A stretch of DNA of 64,000 nucleotides from the NCBI GenBank assembly GCA_965613025.1, contig CBFDUE010000005.1, positions 14,581-78,580 on the forward strand, in the 5' to 3' direction. Each line of letters begins with the position of its first letter. Positions within the stretch are counted from its first letter, which is position 1. A model generated the notes under the pieces. The model was not told the DNA's origin. It did not search any database and saw nothing but the letters and a program-made list of their open reading frames with translations. The position numbers and the translations under genes were made by a program. Source of the stretch: CAYTXJ01 sp965613025 (lineage in GTDB: Bacteria > Desulfobacterota > DSM-4660 > Desulfatiglandales > JALVMZ01). Shown piece after piece: positions 34,272 through 43,235 of this stretch.

Positions 34272-34828
34272 TATCCTTCTCCACAAGAAAGAATAGATAT
34301 CTTTATATCTCCATATATCTTAACCGCAGATATGTAAAAATTGGGAATCAATAGGGGTATAGACTCTGTCTTTTTACTTTCAATCACTATATCACATGGG
34401 ATTTTAAAAGGCTGTTCCATGGCAAGTCTCTTTAACAGTGGTGATATTAATCCTTTTTCATACGGTGGGTCAATAAAAATGAGATTAAATCCCTCTATCT
34501 TTAAGGGTATCTTAGGAAGACCTTTTCTAAGGTCCTTTCCTATTATCATTGCCTTATCTGAAAGACCACATATTCTAAGATTTTCTCTTATAAGCCTCAG
34601 GGACTTAGGTGAATAGTCTATAAATAGAGCAAAAGAGGCCCCCCTACTCAATGCCTCAATTCCCATAATACCAGTTCCTGCAAATAGATCCAAAACGCTT
34701 AAGCCAGATAGTTCATTACCTATAATATTAAATATGGCCTCTCTTATCTTCTGAGAGGTGGGTCTTATACCTGTTCCCTTAAACGAACTCAGCCTTCTTC
34801 CCTTTATTTTACCTCCTGTAATCCTCAT
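34271..34828 (-). CDS. rsmD: 16S rRNA (guanine966-N2)-methyltransferase RsmD
   Basis: 185 aa SAM-dependent methyltransferase. It has the family N-terminus MRITGGKIKGRRL, SAM motif I VLDLFAGTGIMGIEALSRGA and the N2-amine catalytic motif FIDPPYEKG. It methylates G966 of 16S rRNA during small-subunit assembly. It overlaps pssA by 4 bases and coaD by 1, and the rsmD-coaD pairing is common in bacteria. Confidence 0.95.
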   Translation of the reverse strand: MRITGGKIKGRRLSSFKGTGIRPTSQKIREAIFNIIGNELSGLSVLDLFAGTGIMGIEALSRGASFALFIDYSPKSLRLIRENLRICGLSDKAMIIGKDLRKGLPKIPLKIEGFNLIFIDPPYEKGLISPLLKRLAMEQPFKIPCDIVIESKKTESIPLLIPNFYISAVKIYGDIKISILSCGEG

Positions 34829-35616
34829 GGATTGGTTGGAGTCTGGGGCTCTGTATCCATTCCCCCTTTCTCATCCGATACCCTTCTTCGCTTCAATATA
34901 AGAAGACTAAAAGGGCCTGATAATACATAAAGAAACACTATGGAAAATATCATTATCCTGGGTCTATACGCTATCAGAATAAGGAACAGGATAATATAGA
35001 GAAAGACATGAAATGCCCCTGCTTTCCTTATATTAATCTCTTTGAAGCTCTGATATTTTACATTACTTACCATAAGATATGACATGGAAAGCGCTAAGAA
35101 AAAGATCAATAAGGGCCTCTCTTCAAGCCTCAGACCTGTCCCATTGGAAAAGAGCACCATCGAACAGAAAAAGGTGGCAGCAATTGGTATGGGTAGGCCA
35201 TTGAATTCCTTTGACTTAAAGCTCCTTACCTCTACATTAAACCTGGCAAGTCTTAATGCTCCACATATCAGATAGATAAATGTGACAATCCAGCCGAGCC
35301 TCCCAAAAGGCTGTAGAGAGTATTTAAAGATGAGTATGGCAGGAGCAACTCCAAAGGCCACAAGATCAGATAAAGAATCGTATTCAAGGCCAAAATGTGA
35401 GGTCTTATTGGTCAGCCTTGCTACCCTTCCATCAATAGCATCCAGAATTCCTGAAAGTATGATGGCAATGGATGCCGCTTCAAACTTTCCACTCATTGAA
35501 CATATGATGGAATAAAAGCCTCCAAACAGGCTTGCAGAGGTCAGTATATTGGGAAGCAAGGGTATCTTGATTCCCTCTGACCATCTCTTTACCCTGATTC
35601 GTCTCTTTCTTCTCAT
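34825..35616 (-). CDS. pssA: CDP-diacylglycerol--serine O-phosphatidyltransferase
   Basis: 263 aa integral membrane enzyme that makes phosphatidylserine. The CDP-alcohol phosphatidyltransferase signature is DAIDGRVARLTNKTSHFGLEYDSLSD (D-G-x2-A-R-x8-G-x3-D-x3-D). About seven to eight hydrophobic segments follow a basic N-terminus (MRRKRRIRVKRW). It overlaps psd by 4 bases, so both steps to phosphatidylethanolamine are coupled. Confidence 0.95.
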   Translation of the reverse strand: MRRKRRIRVKRWSEGIKIPLLPNILTSASLFGGFYSIICSMSGKFEAASIAIILSGILDAIDGRVARLTNKTSHFGLEYDSLSDLVAFGVAPAILIFKYSLQPFGRLGWIVTFIYLICGALRLARFNVEVRSFKSKEFNGLPIPIAATFFCSMVLFSNGTGLRLEERPLLIFFLALSMSYLMVSNVKYQSFKEINIRKAGAFHVFLYIILFLILIAYRPRIMIFSIVFLYVLSGPFSLLILKRRRVSDEKGGMDTEPQTPTNP

Positions 35617-36242
35617 CTAAGATATCCTATTATATCTCTTCCTGCCTTAACCTTCTCCCCCACCTGCCTTATTATCTCTGAATGTTCTGGCAAAAAGAGA
35701 TCAACCCTTGAGCCAAATCTTATAACCCCTAACCTCTGGCCTGCCCTAACCAACTGCCCCCTCTTAAGCCAGCACACAATCCTTCTTGCAAAGATTCCTG
35801 CAACCTGAACTACCCTTATCCTATGGCCATTATGGGTCTCTATGTCAACTATATTTTGTTCATTATTTTCAGATGCCTCATCCCTGTAAGCCATAAAGAA
35901 TCTTCCTGGTCTATATACTATATCCTTTACCTTCCCTCCAAAGGGAATCCTGTTTACATGAACATCCCATATAGACATGAATATACTGATCTTCTGGAAT
36001 GCATCCCCTTTAATATCCTTACCCCTCTCTATGGAGATGATCTTGCCATCTGCAGGTGCAATAATAGCATCTTTTAAATGGGGGATAGCCCTTTCAGGAT
36101 CCCTGAAAAAGAGCATAAAAAAAAGTAGTAGTAGAACTGAAATTAGGCTTAATATAGTAAAACCTGCTAAAGCAAAGAAGATAAAAGATATAGATGTTAC
36201 ACATATAAATGGTATAGAATCCTTTACAAAGGGGAATCTCAT
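35613..36242 (-). CDS. psd: Phosphatidylserine decarboxylase proenzyme (short type)
   Basis: 209 aa. Two N-terminal membrane helices (about 10-45) precede the catalytic part. The proenzyme cleaves itself at Gly177-Ser178 in RFGSRVDLFLP to make the pyruvoyl group. Asp65 (APADGKI) and His95 (WDVHVNRIP) fit the self-cleavage residues of the family. It converts phosphatidylserine to phosphatidylethanolamine. The size matches the archaeal/short bacterial class. Confidence 0.95.
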   Translation of the reverse strand: MRFPFVKDSIPFICVTSISFIFFALAGFTILSLISVLLLLFFMLFFRDPERAIPHLKDAIIAPADGKIISIERGKDIKGDAFQKISIFMSIWDVHVNRIPFGGKVKDIVYRPGRFFMAYRDEASENNEQNIVDIETHNGHRIRVVQVAGIFARRIVCWLKRGQLVRAGQRLGVIRFGSRVDLFLPEHSEIIRQVGEKVKAGRDIIGYLR

Positions 36243-36263
36243 GCCTTTTCCTTATTCATAAAT

Positions 36264-36983
36264 TCATTCATTTGTCAATCTTTGGGAATCTTCAATTAAT
36301 GGATAGGGATTCTTTCTTATATCCGGAGGATTTATATAGAATGGAACCATATCTTTGATATTACCAAATTCTTTAGTTTTATATCTTTTTATACCACAAA
36401 GTCCCACAGAGGATGCCCTAAGCCCCCATAAACGGGAAGGTATTAGACGAAATCCCAGGTGGCTAAGTGAAGAAAGATACTCATGGTATCTTTCATAACT
36501 GTTTCCTATAACCCACATATCTCTTTTAAGAATCTCCCTTAGCTCCAAAAGGTGAATACATCTTACAGGCATTAATTGAAAGGATATATTGTAATCCACT
36601 ATCTTATACATACTAATAAATATGTCATCCCTTCTTGCCTCTAATATGGCCAATACCATTCCCTCATAAAGGGTTGATTGAAATGCTATTGCATCTAAGG
36701 TATTTACTCCCAGCACAGGAATCCCTAAGCAGAAAGAGATGCCTTTTGCAGCCGCAAGCCCCACCCTAAGACCCGTAAAATTCCCTGGTCCAATTGCAAC
36801 ACTAATACATTTAATATCATCAAGATCTATTCCCATCCTATCCAATAACTCACTTAAATAGGGCATTAGAAATCTAAAATTGCCCTTTTTTGAACTGAGG
36901 AATATCTCAGCCTGAACTCTCCTGTTATCATCTATCAGGGCAAGCCCCCATCTGTTAGTAGCAGTGTTTAGGGAAAGGATCAC
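36264..36983 (-). CDS. tsaB: tRNA threonylcarbamoyladenosine biosynthesis protein TsaB
   Basis: 239 aa ASKHA-fold protein that partners TsaD and TsaE in t6A37 formation. It starts MILSLNTATNRWGLALIDD and carries SVAIGPGNFTGLRVGLAAAKGISFCLGIPVLGVNTLDAIA, the family hallmark. The C-terminal part is divergent, as usual. The start is GTG 36983, overlapping the rseP stop (GTGA). Confidence 0.93.
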   Translation of the reverse strand: MILSLNTATNRWGLALIDDNRRVQAEIFLSSKKGNFRFLMPYLSELLDRMGIDLDDIKCISVAIGPGNFTGLRVGLAAAKGISFCLGIPVLGVNTLDAIAFQSTLYEGMVLAILEARRDDIFISMYKIVDYNISFQLMPVRCIHLLELREILKRDMWVIGNSYERYHEYLSSLSHLGFRLIPSRLWGLRASSVGLCGIKRYKTKEFGNIKDMVPFYINPPDIRKNPYPLIEDSQRLTNE

Positions 36984-38113
36984 GGAGATGGCCCTCTAAA
37001 ATACTGGATTACTTTCTTTATGGCATCTATCTTGAAAATCCCCACTCTGGAAAGATCATTGATGGTAACAATTACAATCAAAAGCCCCAAGATCACCATA
37101 CCCACCTTTTGAGCGAACTCCCTCTTTTTAATACCAATGGGTCTTCCAAGCACAAGTTCAATGATAAAGAACATGAGCAGTCCCCCATCTAAGACAGGGA
37201 TTGGAAGAAGATTCAGAATAGCAAGATTTACACTGATTACTGCCATAAAGGGAAAGATATATGAAAAGCTCTTCTGTGCAAGCTGTCCTGTCATCTGTCC
37301 AATAAGTATAGGGCCCCCCAAGGTCTTTATGGATACCACTCCCTCAAATATCTTAATCAAAATTAAAAAAGTAAGATATATAAGATCACCCACCTTCAGA
37401 AATGCCAATTTAATTGCCTCAATTGGGCCAACATCAATGCTCTTATATCTTCCTGAGGCCACAATTCCTATAAGGGGCGTCTTAATTTCCTCACCAAATA
37501 TGTTCTTAGACCTGGATAGTTCAGGAGTGACTTTAAAATTAAGTATCTCTCCTTCTCTTTTAACCTTTATACTTAACTCTACCTGCCCCTTTCTCTTTAC
37601 TATTTCTTTAAGCTCTTCCCAGCTCTTAATAGGTATACCGTCTATCTCAAGGATGAGATCCCCCTCCTTAAGCCCTGCACGAAATGCGGGAGATCCCTCC
37701 CTTACCTTTCCTACCTCTGGAAGCATTATATTTAGACCAGAAAGGCAAAAAGAGAGATAGAATATGATATATCCCAGGAGTATATTAAAGATTGGGCCTG
37801 CAAGGACTATAATAATCCTCTTTAAGACGTGCTGACTATAAAACGCCCTGTGAATCTCATATTGAGGCACATCTTCCATCTCCTCTATCTCTTCACCCAG
37901 AAGCTTTACATAGCCCCCCAAGGGAATAGTGGATATCAGATATTCTGTCTCTCCAAACCTCTTTCCAAAAATTTTGTATCCAAATCCTAAGGAGAACTTT
38001 TCCACCTTTACATTAAATAGTTTTGCCATAAGGAAATGTCCCAATTCGTGAAAGAATATGAGTATTCCAATAACTAATATAAAAGGAAGAAAATAATATA
38101 AAAAGAAGCTCAT
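36980..38113 (-). CDS. rseP: RIP metalloprotease RseP (site-2 protease)
   Basis: 377 aa inner-membrane zinc protease. The HEXXH motif is HELGH (His22, Glu23, His26) in the first helix. One PDZ domain follows (about 125-215: VGKVREGSPAFRAGLKEGDLILEIDG), and the third metal ligand is in NLLPIPVLDGGLL. It cleaves anti-sigma factors or signal peptides within the membrane. The repeat R1 copy 2 lies 23 bases upstream, between it and dxr. The single PDZ differs from the two in E. coli RseP but is common in other groups. Confidence 0.95.
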   Translation of the reverse strand: MSFFLYYFLPFILVIGILIFFHELGHFLMAKLFNVKVEKFSLGFGYKIFGKRFGETEYLISTIPLGGYVKLLGEEIEEMEDVPQYEIHRAFYSQHVLKRIIIVLAGPIFNILLGYIIFYLSFCLSGLNIMLPEVGKVREGSPAFRAGLKEGDLILEIDGIPIKSWEELKEIVKRKGQVELSIKVKREGEILNFKVTPELSRSKNIFGEEIKTPLIGIVASGRYKSIDVGPIEAIKLAFLKVGDLIYLTFLILIKIFEGVVSIKTLGGPILIGQMTGQLAQKSFSYIFPFMAVISVNLAILNLLPIPVLDGGLLMFFIIELVLGRPIGIKKREFAQKVGMVILGLLIVIVTINDLSRVGIFKIDAIKKVIQYFRGPSP

Positions 38114-38136
38114 TACTATCTTCTCCTAAGTCTATA

Positions 38137-38254
38137 GAGAGCTTTGCATAACCCCTTTTTACACTGGGGGTTACACCCCCAGACCCCCAAAAATTAACTT
38201 AAAATAACCCTAATTATAGTTTTTTCTGAGAGCTTTGAATTTTTCAAAGCTCTC
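38137..38254 (+). repeat. Dispersed element R1, copy 2 (118 bp)
   Basis: The basic form of the element. It starts GAGAGCTTTG (38137), has an internal hairpin TGGGGGT-TAC-ACCCCCA and ends in the hairpin 38228-38254 with CAAAGCTCTC. It is nearly identical to copy 1 outside the latter's 34-base insertion. It overlaps the 3' end of dxr: the codons GAG CTT TGA that end dxr are part of the terminal hairpin. It sits inside the long rpsB operon. Confidence 0.9.
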
Positions 38255-39413
38255 TCCTCAGTCTATAAATAACTTCACTTGCCTTATGTTTTGCCCATCT
38301 ATCCAGCTCTATTACATCATCAATGGTATTGATCTCTTTAACCGTATGTTCTGACATAACCGCCTCTATAACATATGGAATCTCTAAGAAGCCTATCTTA
38401 TAACTTAGGAAACTTTCAACTGCAATCTCATTTGCTCCATTCAAGACCACACACATACTGGCCCCCATCTCCAATGCGTCCATAGCAAGTCTTAGGCATC
38501 TAAATTTTTTATAATCTGGCATCTCAAATGTAAGACTCTTTAATTGCTCAAATCTGAGGGTGGGTAGATCAAGTCTTAGATGACGTGGATAGGAGAGGGC
38601 ATAAGAGATAGGGATCATCATATTGGGAATGCCCATCTGGGCAATTATGGATCCATCCAGATACTCCACCATAGAGTGTATGATACTCTCTGGGTGTATT
38701 ATCACTTCAATCTGATCGCCTTTAAATCCAAAAAGGTGTCTTGCCTCAATAATTTCAAGACCCTTGTTCATAAGGGTAGAAGAGTCTATGGTTATCTTTG
38801 GTCCCATCTTCCAGTTGGGATGTTGAAGGGCCTGTTCAGGACTCACCCTCTTCATCTCATCAATATCCATATCCCTAAACGGCCCCCCTGAGGCAGTAAG
38901 AATAATCTTTTTGACATCTTCCCTACTATGACCAGAAAGTGCCTGAAATATGGCACTATGTTCGCTGTCAATCGGGATGATAGAAACACCATTTTCTTTT
39001 GCCAGTCTCATCACAATATGGCCTGCCATAACCAGGGTCTCTTTATTTGCAAGGGCTATATCCTTTCCATTTAAAACGGCATGATATGTGGGAATAAGAC
39101 CAGCGGAGCCGCTTATGGCAGATATTACCAGATCCACCTCTTCAGCACTTACCATATTAATAAGCCCTTCAACTCCAGATAGAATCTCTATACCTGGAAT
39201 ATCTGATATTGCATCTTTTAGCTCTTGAACCCTATCTGTATCTATAATACATGCATATCTTGGCCTAAGAGATCTAATCTGCTCACTCAGCAGCTTAACA
39301 TTCCTATTTGCACTGAGTGCCACAACCCTGTATCTTTCGGGATTTCCCTTAATTACTTTTATGGAATCCCTTCCAATGGACCCGGTTGAACCTAATATGA
39401 GGATATTCTTCAT
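38244..39413 (-). CDS. dxr: 1-deoxy-D-xylulose 5-phosphate reductoisomerase
   Basis: 389 aa, second step of the MEP isoprenoid pathway. NADPH-binding motif ILGSTGSIGRDSI (5-17); metal and substrate residues in PIDSEHSAIFQ and LTASGGPFRD; C-terminal helical domain present. It overlaps the UDP-glucuronate decarboxylase gene by one base. The last codons, Glu-Leu-stop, are supplied by repeat R1 copy 2, so the natural C-terminus may have ended a few residues differently. Confidence 0.96.
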   Translation of the reverse strand: MKNILILGSTGSIGRDSIKVIKGNPERYRVVALSANRNVKLLSEQIRSLRPRYACIIDTDRVQELKDAISDIPGIEILSGVEGLINMVSAEEVDLVISAISGSAGLIPTYHAVLNGKDIALANKETLVMAGHIVMRLAKENGVSIIPIDSEHSAIFQALSGHSREDVKKIILTASGGPFRDMDIDEMKRVSPEQALQHPNWKMGPKITIDSSTLMNKGLEIIEARHLFGFKGDQIEVIIHPESIIHSMVEYLDGSIIAQMGIPNMMIPISYALSYPRHLRLDLPTLRFEQLKSLTFEMPDYKKFRCLRLAMDALEMGASMCVVLNGANEIAVESFLSYKIGFLEIPYVIEAVMSEHTVKEINTIDDVIELDRWAKHKASEVIYRLRREL

Positions 39414-40372
39414 TACTCCTTTAATAGCCCCTTAAAATAGTCAATTGTCCTTTTTAGACCCTCCTTTAGTGGGATCTTAGGGGACCAATTCAATATCTTT
39501 TTAGCAAGTCCTATATCAGGCCTTCTCCTCTTTGGATCATCCTTGGGGAGAGGATGAAATTCTATCTTGGACTTACTCCCGGTTATCTCAATTATTAACT
39601 TGGCAATATCAATTATCCTGGTCTCTTGAGGATTACCCAGATTAACAGGGCCTGTTATCTTATCAGGGGTGTTCATCATCCTGATCATGCCCTCCACAAT
39701 ATCATCTACATAGCAGAATGACCTGGTCTGAGTTCCATCTCCATAAATGGTGATGGGTGCATTTTGAAGGGCCTGCATGATAAAATTACTTACCACCCTG
39801 CCATCATTGGGATGCATTCTGGGACCATAGGTATTGAATATCCTTACTACCTTTATACGGACACTGTTTTGCCGATGATAATCAAAAAAGAGGGTCTCTG
39901 CACATCTCTTTCCTTCATCATAACAGGAACGGGCGCCTATGGGATTTACATTTCCCCAATAGCTCTCTTTCTGTGGGTGTTCTAAAGGGTCACCATACAC
40001 TTCACTGGTTGAGGCTTGCAATATCTTTGCCTTTACCCTCTTTGCAAGACCGAGCATATTTATGGATCCCATAATATTGGTCTTTATGGTCTTAACGGGA
40101 TTATATTGATAGTGCACAGGGGAGGCAGGGCAGGCAAGGTTATAGATCTGATCCACCTCTAAGAATATGGGGTTTACAAGATCATGCCTTATGAGTTCAA
40201 AATAGGGATTATCCATGAGGTGGAAGACATTTCTCTTCTGACCTGTAAAGTAGTTGTCAAGACATATCACATAGGCACTGTCTTTTAAGAGCCTCTCACA
40301 CAGATGGGATCCAATAAATCCCGCTCCTCCAGTAACCAGTATCCGATCTCTGTCATATTTAAATCTCATCAC
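39413..40372 (-). CDS. UDP-glucuronate decarboxylase (UDP-xylose synthase), SDR family
   Basis: 319 aa extended SDR enzyme. It has Rossmann motif VTGGAGFIGSHLC (14-26), the typical block YNLACPASPVHYQYNPVKTIKTN, catalytic Tyr-x3-Lys in SCYDEGKRCAETLFFDYHR and RIFNTYGPRMHPNDGRVVSNF. These features fit UXS enzymes that convert UDP-glucuronate to UDP-xylose for surface polysaccharides. Its place between cdsA (4-base overlap) and dxr (1-base overlap) in a housekeeping operon is unusual. Confidence 0.92.
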   Translation of the reverse strand: MMRFKYDRDRILVTGGAGFIGSHLCERLLKDSAYVICLDNYFTGQKRNVFHLMDNPYFELIRHDLVNPIFLEVDQIYNLACPASPVHYQYNPVKTIKTNIMGSINMLGLAKRVKAKILQASTSEVYGDPLEHPQKESYWGNVNPIGARSCYDEGKRCAETLFFDYHRQNSVRIKVVRIFNTYGPRMHPNDGRVVSNFIMQALQNAPITIYGDGTQTRSFCYVDDIVEGMIRMMNTPDKITGPVNLGNPQETRIIDIAKLIIEITGSKSKIEFHPLPKDDPKRRRPDIGLAKKILNWSPKIPLKEGLKRTIDYFKGLLKE

Positions 40373-41181
40373 AATCTCCTCAGGGTAACTAAATAGAAAA
40401 ATATATAAAAAACAGGGGATGAAAACAACACACCATCAATCCTATCCAGTATGCCACCATGCCCAGGCAGAATACTTCCTGAATCCTTTATCCCAAAGGC
40501 CCTTTTGATAGCAGATTCCATCAGGTCTCCCAGTTGTGCACTTATGGAAACAGATAATATCATAATGAATGCATAAATATTAAAAGGATATAGCTTAAAG
40601 ATCCTGAGAAAATAAAAGGAGGTCAAGAGTGCAAGTATAATTCCTCCTATAGCGCCTTCCCATGTCTTTTTTGGACTTATCTTTGGGAAAAAAGGATGTC
40701 TTCCGAAGAAGTATCCACCATAAAAGGCCCCTATATCGGTTGAAAATACTACAAGTAAAAAGAAGAATATCCATAAATACCCTTTAGGATATAGACGGAT
40801 AAGTAAGATAAGCGAAAGGGGTATTATTAGGTAAAGGGGTGCAAAAATTATAAGTGCCGATATCTTAATATCTTCTGAAGTGGGTTTAGAGCCATAAAAT
40901 ACACAGGACAGAAAGGGAATCATAATGGATATGGCAACTATAACGGGAAACAGTATCATCTCCCTTATTAATACAACTAAAAAGAGAGTCAATGTCAGAG
41001 AGACATTAAAAGACCATAAAAAGAATGTGCTTTTTATATCTGTTATTCTATTGAATTCCCTGATCCCAAGTAAACTTACTAAAGCTAAAAAAAGGGATAG
41101 AAACCACTGAGGAGCAAATCCTATCATATAGACAAGGACAGGAATAAGTAGAATGGCTGTTATCCATCGCTTAAGGTGCAT
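40369..41181 (-). CDS. cdsA: Phosphatidate cytidylyltransferase CdsA
   Basis: 270 aa membrane enzyme that makes CDP-diacylglycerol, the precursor used by PssA of the same operon. The N-terminus is LKRWITAILLIPVLVYMIGFAP. The family signature is in the C-terminal part (SPKKTWEGAIGG and DLMESAIKRAFGIKDSGSILPGHGGILDRIDGVLF). About eight hydrophobic helices are present. The gene lies 18 bases after uppS. Confidence 0.95.
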   Translation of the reverse strand: MHLKRWITAILLIPVLVYMIGFAPQWFLSLFLALVSLLGIREFNRITDIKSTFFLWSFNVSLTLTLFLVVLIREMILFPVIVAISIMIPFLSCVFYGSKPTSEDIKISALIIFAPLYLIIPLSLILLIRLYPKGYLWIFFFLLVVFSTDIGAFYGGYFFGRHPFFPKISPKKTWEGAIGGIILALLTSFYFLRIFKLYPFNIYAFIMILSVSISAQLGDLMESAIKRAFGIKDSGSILPGHGGILDRIDGVLFSSPVFYIFFYLVTLRRL

Positions 41182-41199
41182 TGACTCTTTTAAGATATC

Positions 41200-41925
41200 T
41201 TAAATTCCTCCAAATCTCCTCTCTCTCCTCTGATACTCTAAAATGGCCTCGATAAATTGTTCTTTTTTAAAATCGGGCCACATAATAGGGGTAATATAAA
41301 GTTCGGTGTAGGCTATCTGCCATAGCAGAAAATTGCTAACTCTCATCTCACCACTTGTCCTGATCAATAGATCTGGATCGGGTAATGAAGCTGTATATAG
41401 AAAGCCTGAAATAACCTCTACATCTATGTCAGATGGGTCTATATCACCTGCTGCCACCCTCTTTGCAATATTACGCATGGCCTCACATATCTCCTGTCTT
41501 CCTCCATAGCTGAGGGCAAGGGTGAGGACCATATCGCTATTTTTGCTTGTTCTTTCCTTTGTCTCCTTTAAAAGCTTCTGAACATCTTGAGGAAGCCTAT
41601 GGATATTTCCAATGGTATTAAATCTGATCCCATTTTCTAACATCTCTTGAAGCTCACTTTTAAGATACCTTTTTAAAAGCATCATTAATGCCTCAATCTC
41701 ATATCTGGGCCTCTTCCAGTTCTCTTCTGAAAAGGCATATAGGGTCAGATATTCAATACCTATCTCTCTGGCTGTCCTGACCACCTCTTTTACTGATTCC
41801 GCACCTTTTTTATGCCCCTGGATTCTATCAAGACCCTGCCTTTTTGCCCATCTTCCATTTCCATCCATTATAATTGCCACATGGTGGGGCAACTTTGAAG
41901 GATCTATATTTTGATCTCTCCCCAT
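41200..41925 (-). CDS. uppS: Isoprenyl transferase (undecaprenyl diphosphate synthase)
   Basis: 241 aa cis-prenyltransferase providing the lipid carrier for peptidoglycan and LPS. The substrate motif is IIMDGNGRWAKRQG (Asp21 as the catalytic aspartate), with TLYAFSEENWKRP and the C-terminal PDLLIRTSGEMRVSNFLLWQIAYTELY. It directly follows frr with no gap. Confidence 0.96.
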   Translation of the reverse strand: MGRDQNIDPSKLPHHVAIIMDGNGRWAKRQGLDRIQGHKKGAESVKEVVRTAREIGIEYLTLYAFSEENWKRPRYEIEALMMLLKRYLKSELQEMLENGIRFNTIGNIHRLPQDVQKLLKETKERTSKNSDMVLTLALSYGGRQEICEAMRNIAKRVAAGDIDPSDIDVEVISGFLYTASLPDPDLLIRTSGEMRVSNFLLWQIAYTELYITPIMWPDFKKEQFIEAILEYQRRERRFGGI

Positions 41926-42483
41926 TTAAAATTCCATAATCTCCTTTACCTTTTCATCCAATGCATCTTCCACCTTCTCTATATATTCATCCGTAACCTT
42001 CTGAACCTCATCCAATGCCCTGTACATATCGTCTTCTGAGATCTCTTTATTTTTCTTAAGATCTTTAAAGAAGTCATTGGTATCCCTTCTTATATTTCTT
42101 ATGGCAATCTTGCTTTCCTCGGCCATCTTCTTCGCAACCTTTGCAAGCTCCTTTCTTCTCTCTTCGCTGAGCGCAGGAATGGCAATTCTTATCAATCTCC
42201 CGTCATTTTGGGGGGTAAGGCCAAGATCAGACTTTAAAATCGCCTTTTCAATATCTGCCAATATGTTCTTATCCCATGGCTTTACAACCAAGAGTCTGCT
42301 CTCAGGAACACTTATGGATGCCACCTGCTCTAAGGGCATGGTTGTCCCATAACATTCCACCTTTATTCCTTCAAGGAGTGCGGGCGTTGCTCTCCCTGTT
42401 CTAAGCTTCATAAATTCCTTTTTGAGATTGGATATGGTCTTATCCATCCTGCCCTTCATATCAGCTATTATCTCATCTCTCAT
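41926..42483 (-). CDS. frr: Ribosome recycling factor
   Basis: 185 aa. The family blocks are LRTGRATPALLEGIKVECYG, ISVPESRLLVVKPWDKN, AILKSDLGLTPQNDGRLIRI and the RRDTNDFFKDLKKNKEISEDD hinge/C-terminal region. Together with EF-G it splits post-termination ribosomes. It lies 2 bases after pyrH in the conserved order rpsB-tsf-pyrH-frr. Confidence 0.97.
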   Translation of the reverse strand: MRDEIIADMKGRMDKTISNLKKEFMKLRTGRATPALLEGIKVECYGTTMPLEQVASISVPESRLLVVKPWDKNILADIEKAILKSDLGLTPQNDGRLIRIAIPALSEERRKELAKVAKKMAEESKIAIRNIRRDTNDFFKDLKKNKEISEDDMYRALDEVQKVTDEYIEKVEDALDEKVKEIMEF

Positions 42484-42485
42484 GG

Positions 42486-43211
42486 CTAAACCTCGCTCCT
42501 TATAGTGGTTCCTATATCCATTCCAAGTATTACCTTTTTTAGATTTCCCTTCTCTTTTATGTTAAATACTATTATAGGAAGATTGCCTGCCTTTGCAAGG
42601 ATCACTGCTGTAAGATCCATAACCTTTAATTCCTTTTCAATGACTTCCCTGAAGCCTATTTGGCCATACATCTTGGAGTCAGAGATCTTTTCAGGATCAG
42701 AATCATATACCCCTTCAACTTTTGTTCCCTTAAGCAATACCTCTGCCTTTATCTCTCTGGCTCTAAGGGCTGCAGCAGTATCAGTGCTAAAAAATGGGCT
42801 TCCTGTCCCACCTGCAAAGATAAGCACCTTTCCTTTGTTTAGATATTCAATGGCATTCCTTGCAGAATAGTCTTCGCATATACCACTGATACCCACAGGA
42901 CTCATAACTATGCAATCCGCCCCCAGCCTTGAAATCCCTTCACAAAGGGCCAATGCATTAATGATGGTGGCAAGCATTCCCATCTGATCGGCAACTACCT
43001 CTTCAATACCATACCTTTCCCTTTCAGATCCCCTAAATATATTCCCCCCGCCAATTACCACTCCCACTTTAACACCCATCCTGTTTATCTCATATATCTC
43101 TTCTGATATTCTCTGCAATACAGCCGGATCAATACCATAAGAGGAATCTCCACTTAATACCTCACCACTTATCTTAATCAATACATTCCTGTATATTGGC
43201 CTGTCTGCCAT
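42486..43211 (-). CDS. pyrH: UMP kinase
   Basis: 241 aa amino-acid-kinase-fold enzyme that phosphorylates UMP to UDP. It shows VLIKISGEVLSGDSSYGID, VVIGGGNIFRG, ADQMGMLATIINALAL and AGGTGSPFFSTDTAAALRA, all characteristic. It supplies UDP for the nucleotide sugars and CDP-lipids made by later genes of the operon. Confidence 0.97.
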   Translation of the reverse strand: MADRPIYRNVLIKISGEVLSGDSSYGIDPAVLQRISEEIYEINRMGVKVGVVIGGGNIFRGSERERYGIEEVVADQMGMLATIINALALCEGISRLGADCIVMSPVGISGICEDYSARNAIEYLNKGKVLIFAGGTGSPFFSTDTAAALRAREIKAEVLLKGTKVEGVYDSDPEKISDSKMYGQIGFREVIEKELKVMDLTAVILAKAGNLPIIVFNIKEKGNLKKVILGMDIGTTIRSEV

Positions 43212-43235
43212 ATCTACAAGTTCTTAATTGGATTT

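Noticed and set aside
38137..38254. R1 as a classical rho-independent terminator between dxr and rseP
   Set aside because: The hairpin is not followed by a T-run on the transcribed strand, and terminating here would cut off essential downstream genes.
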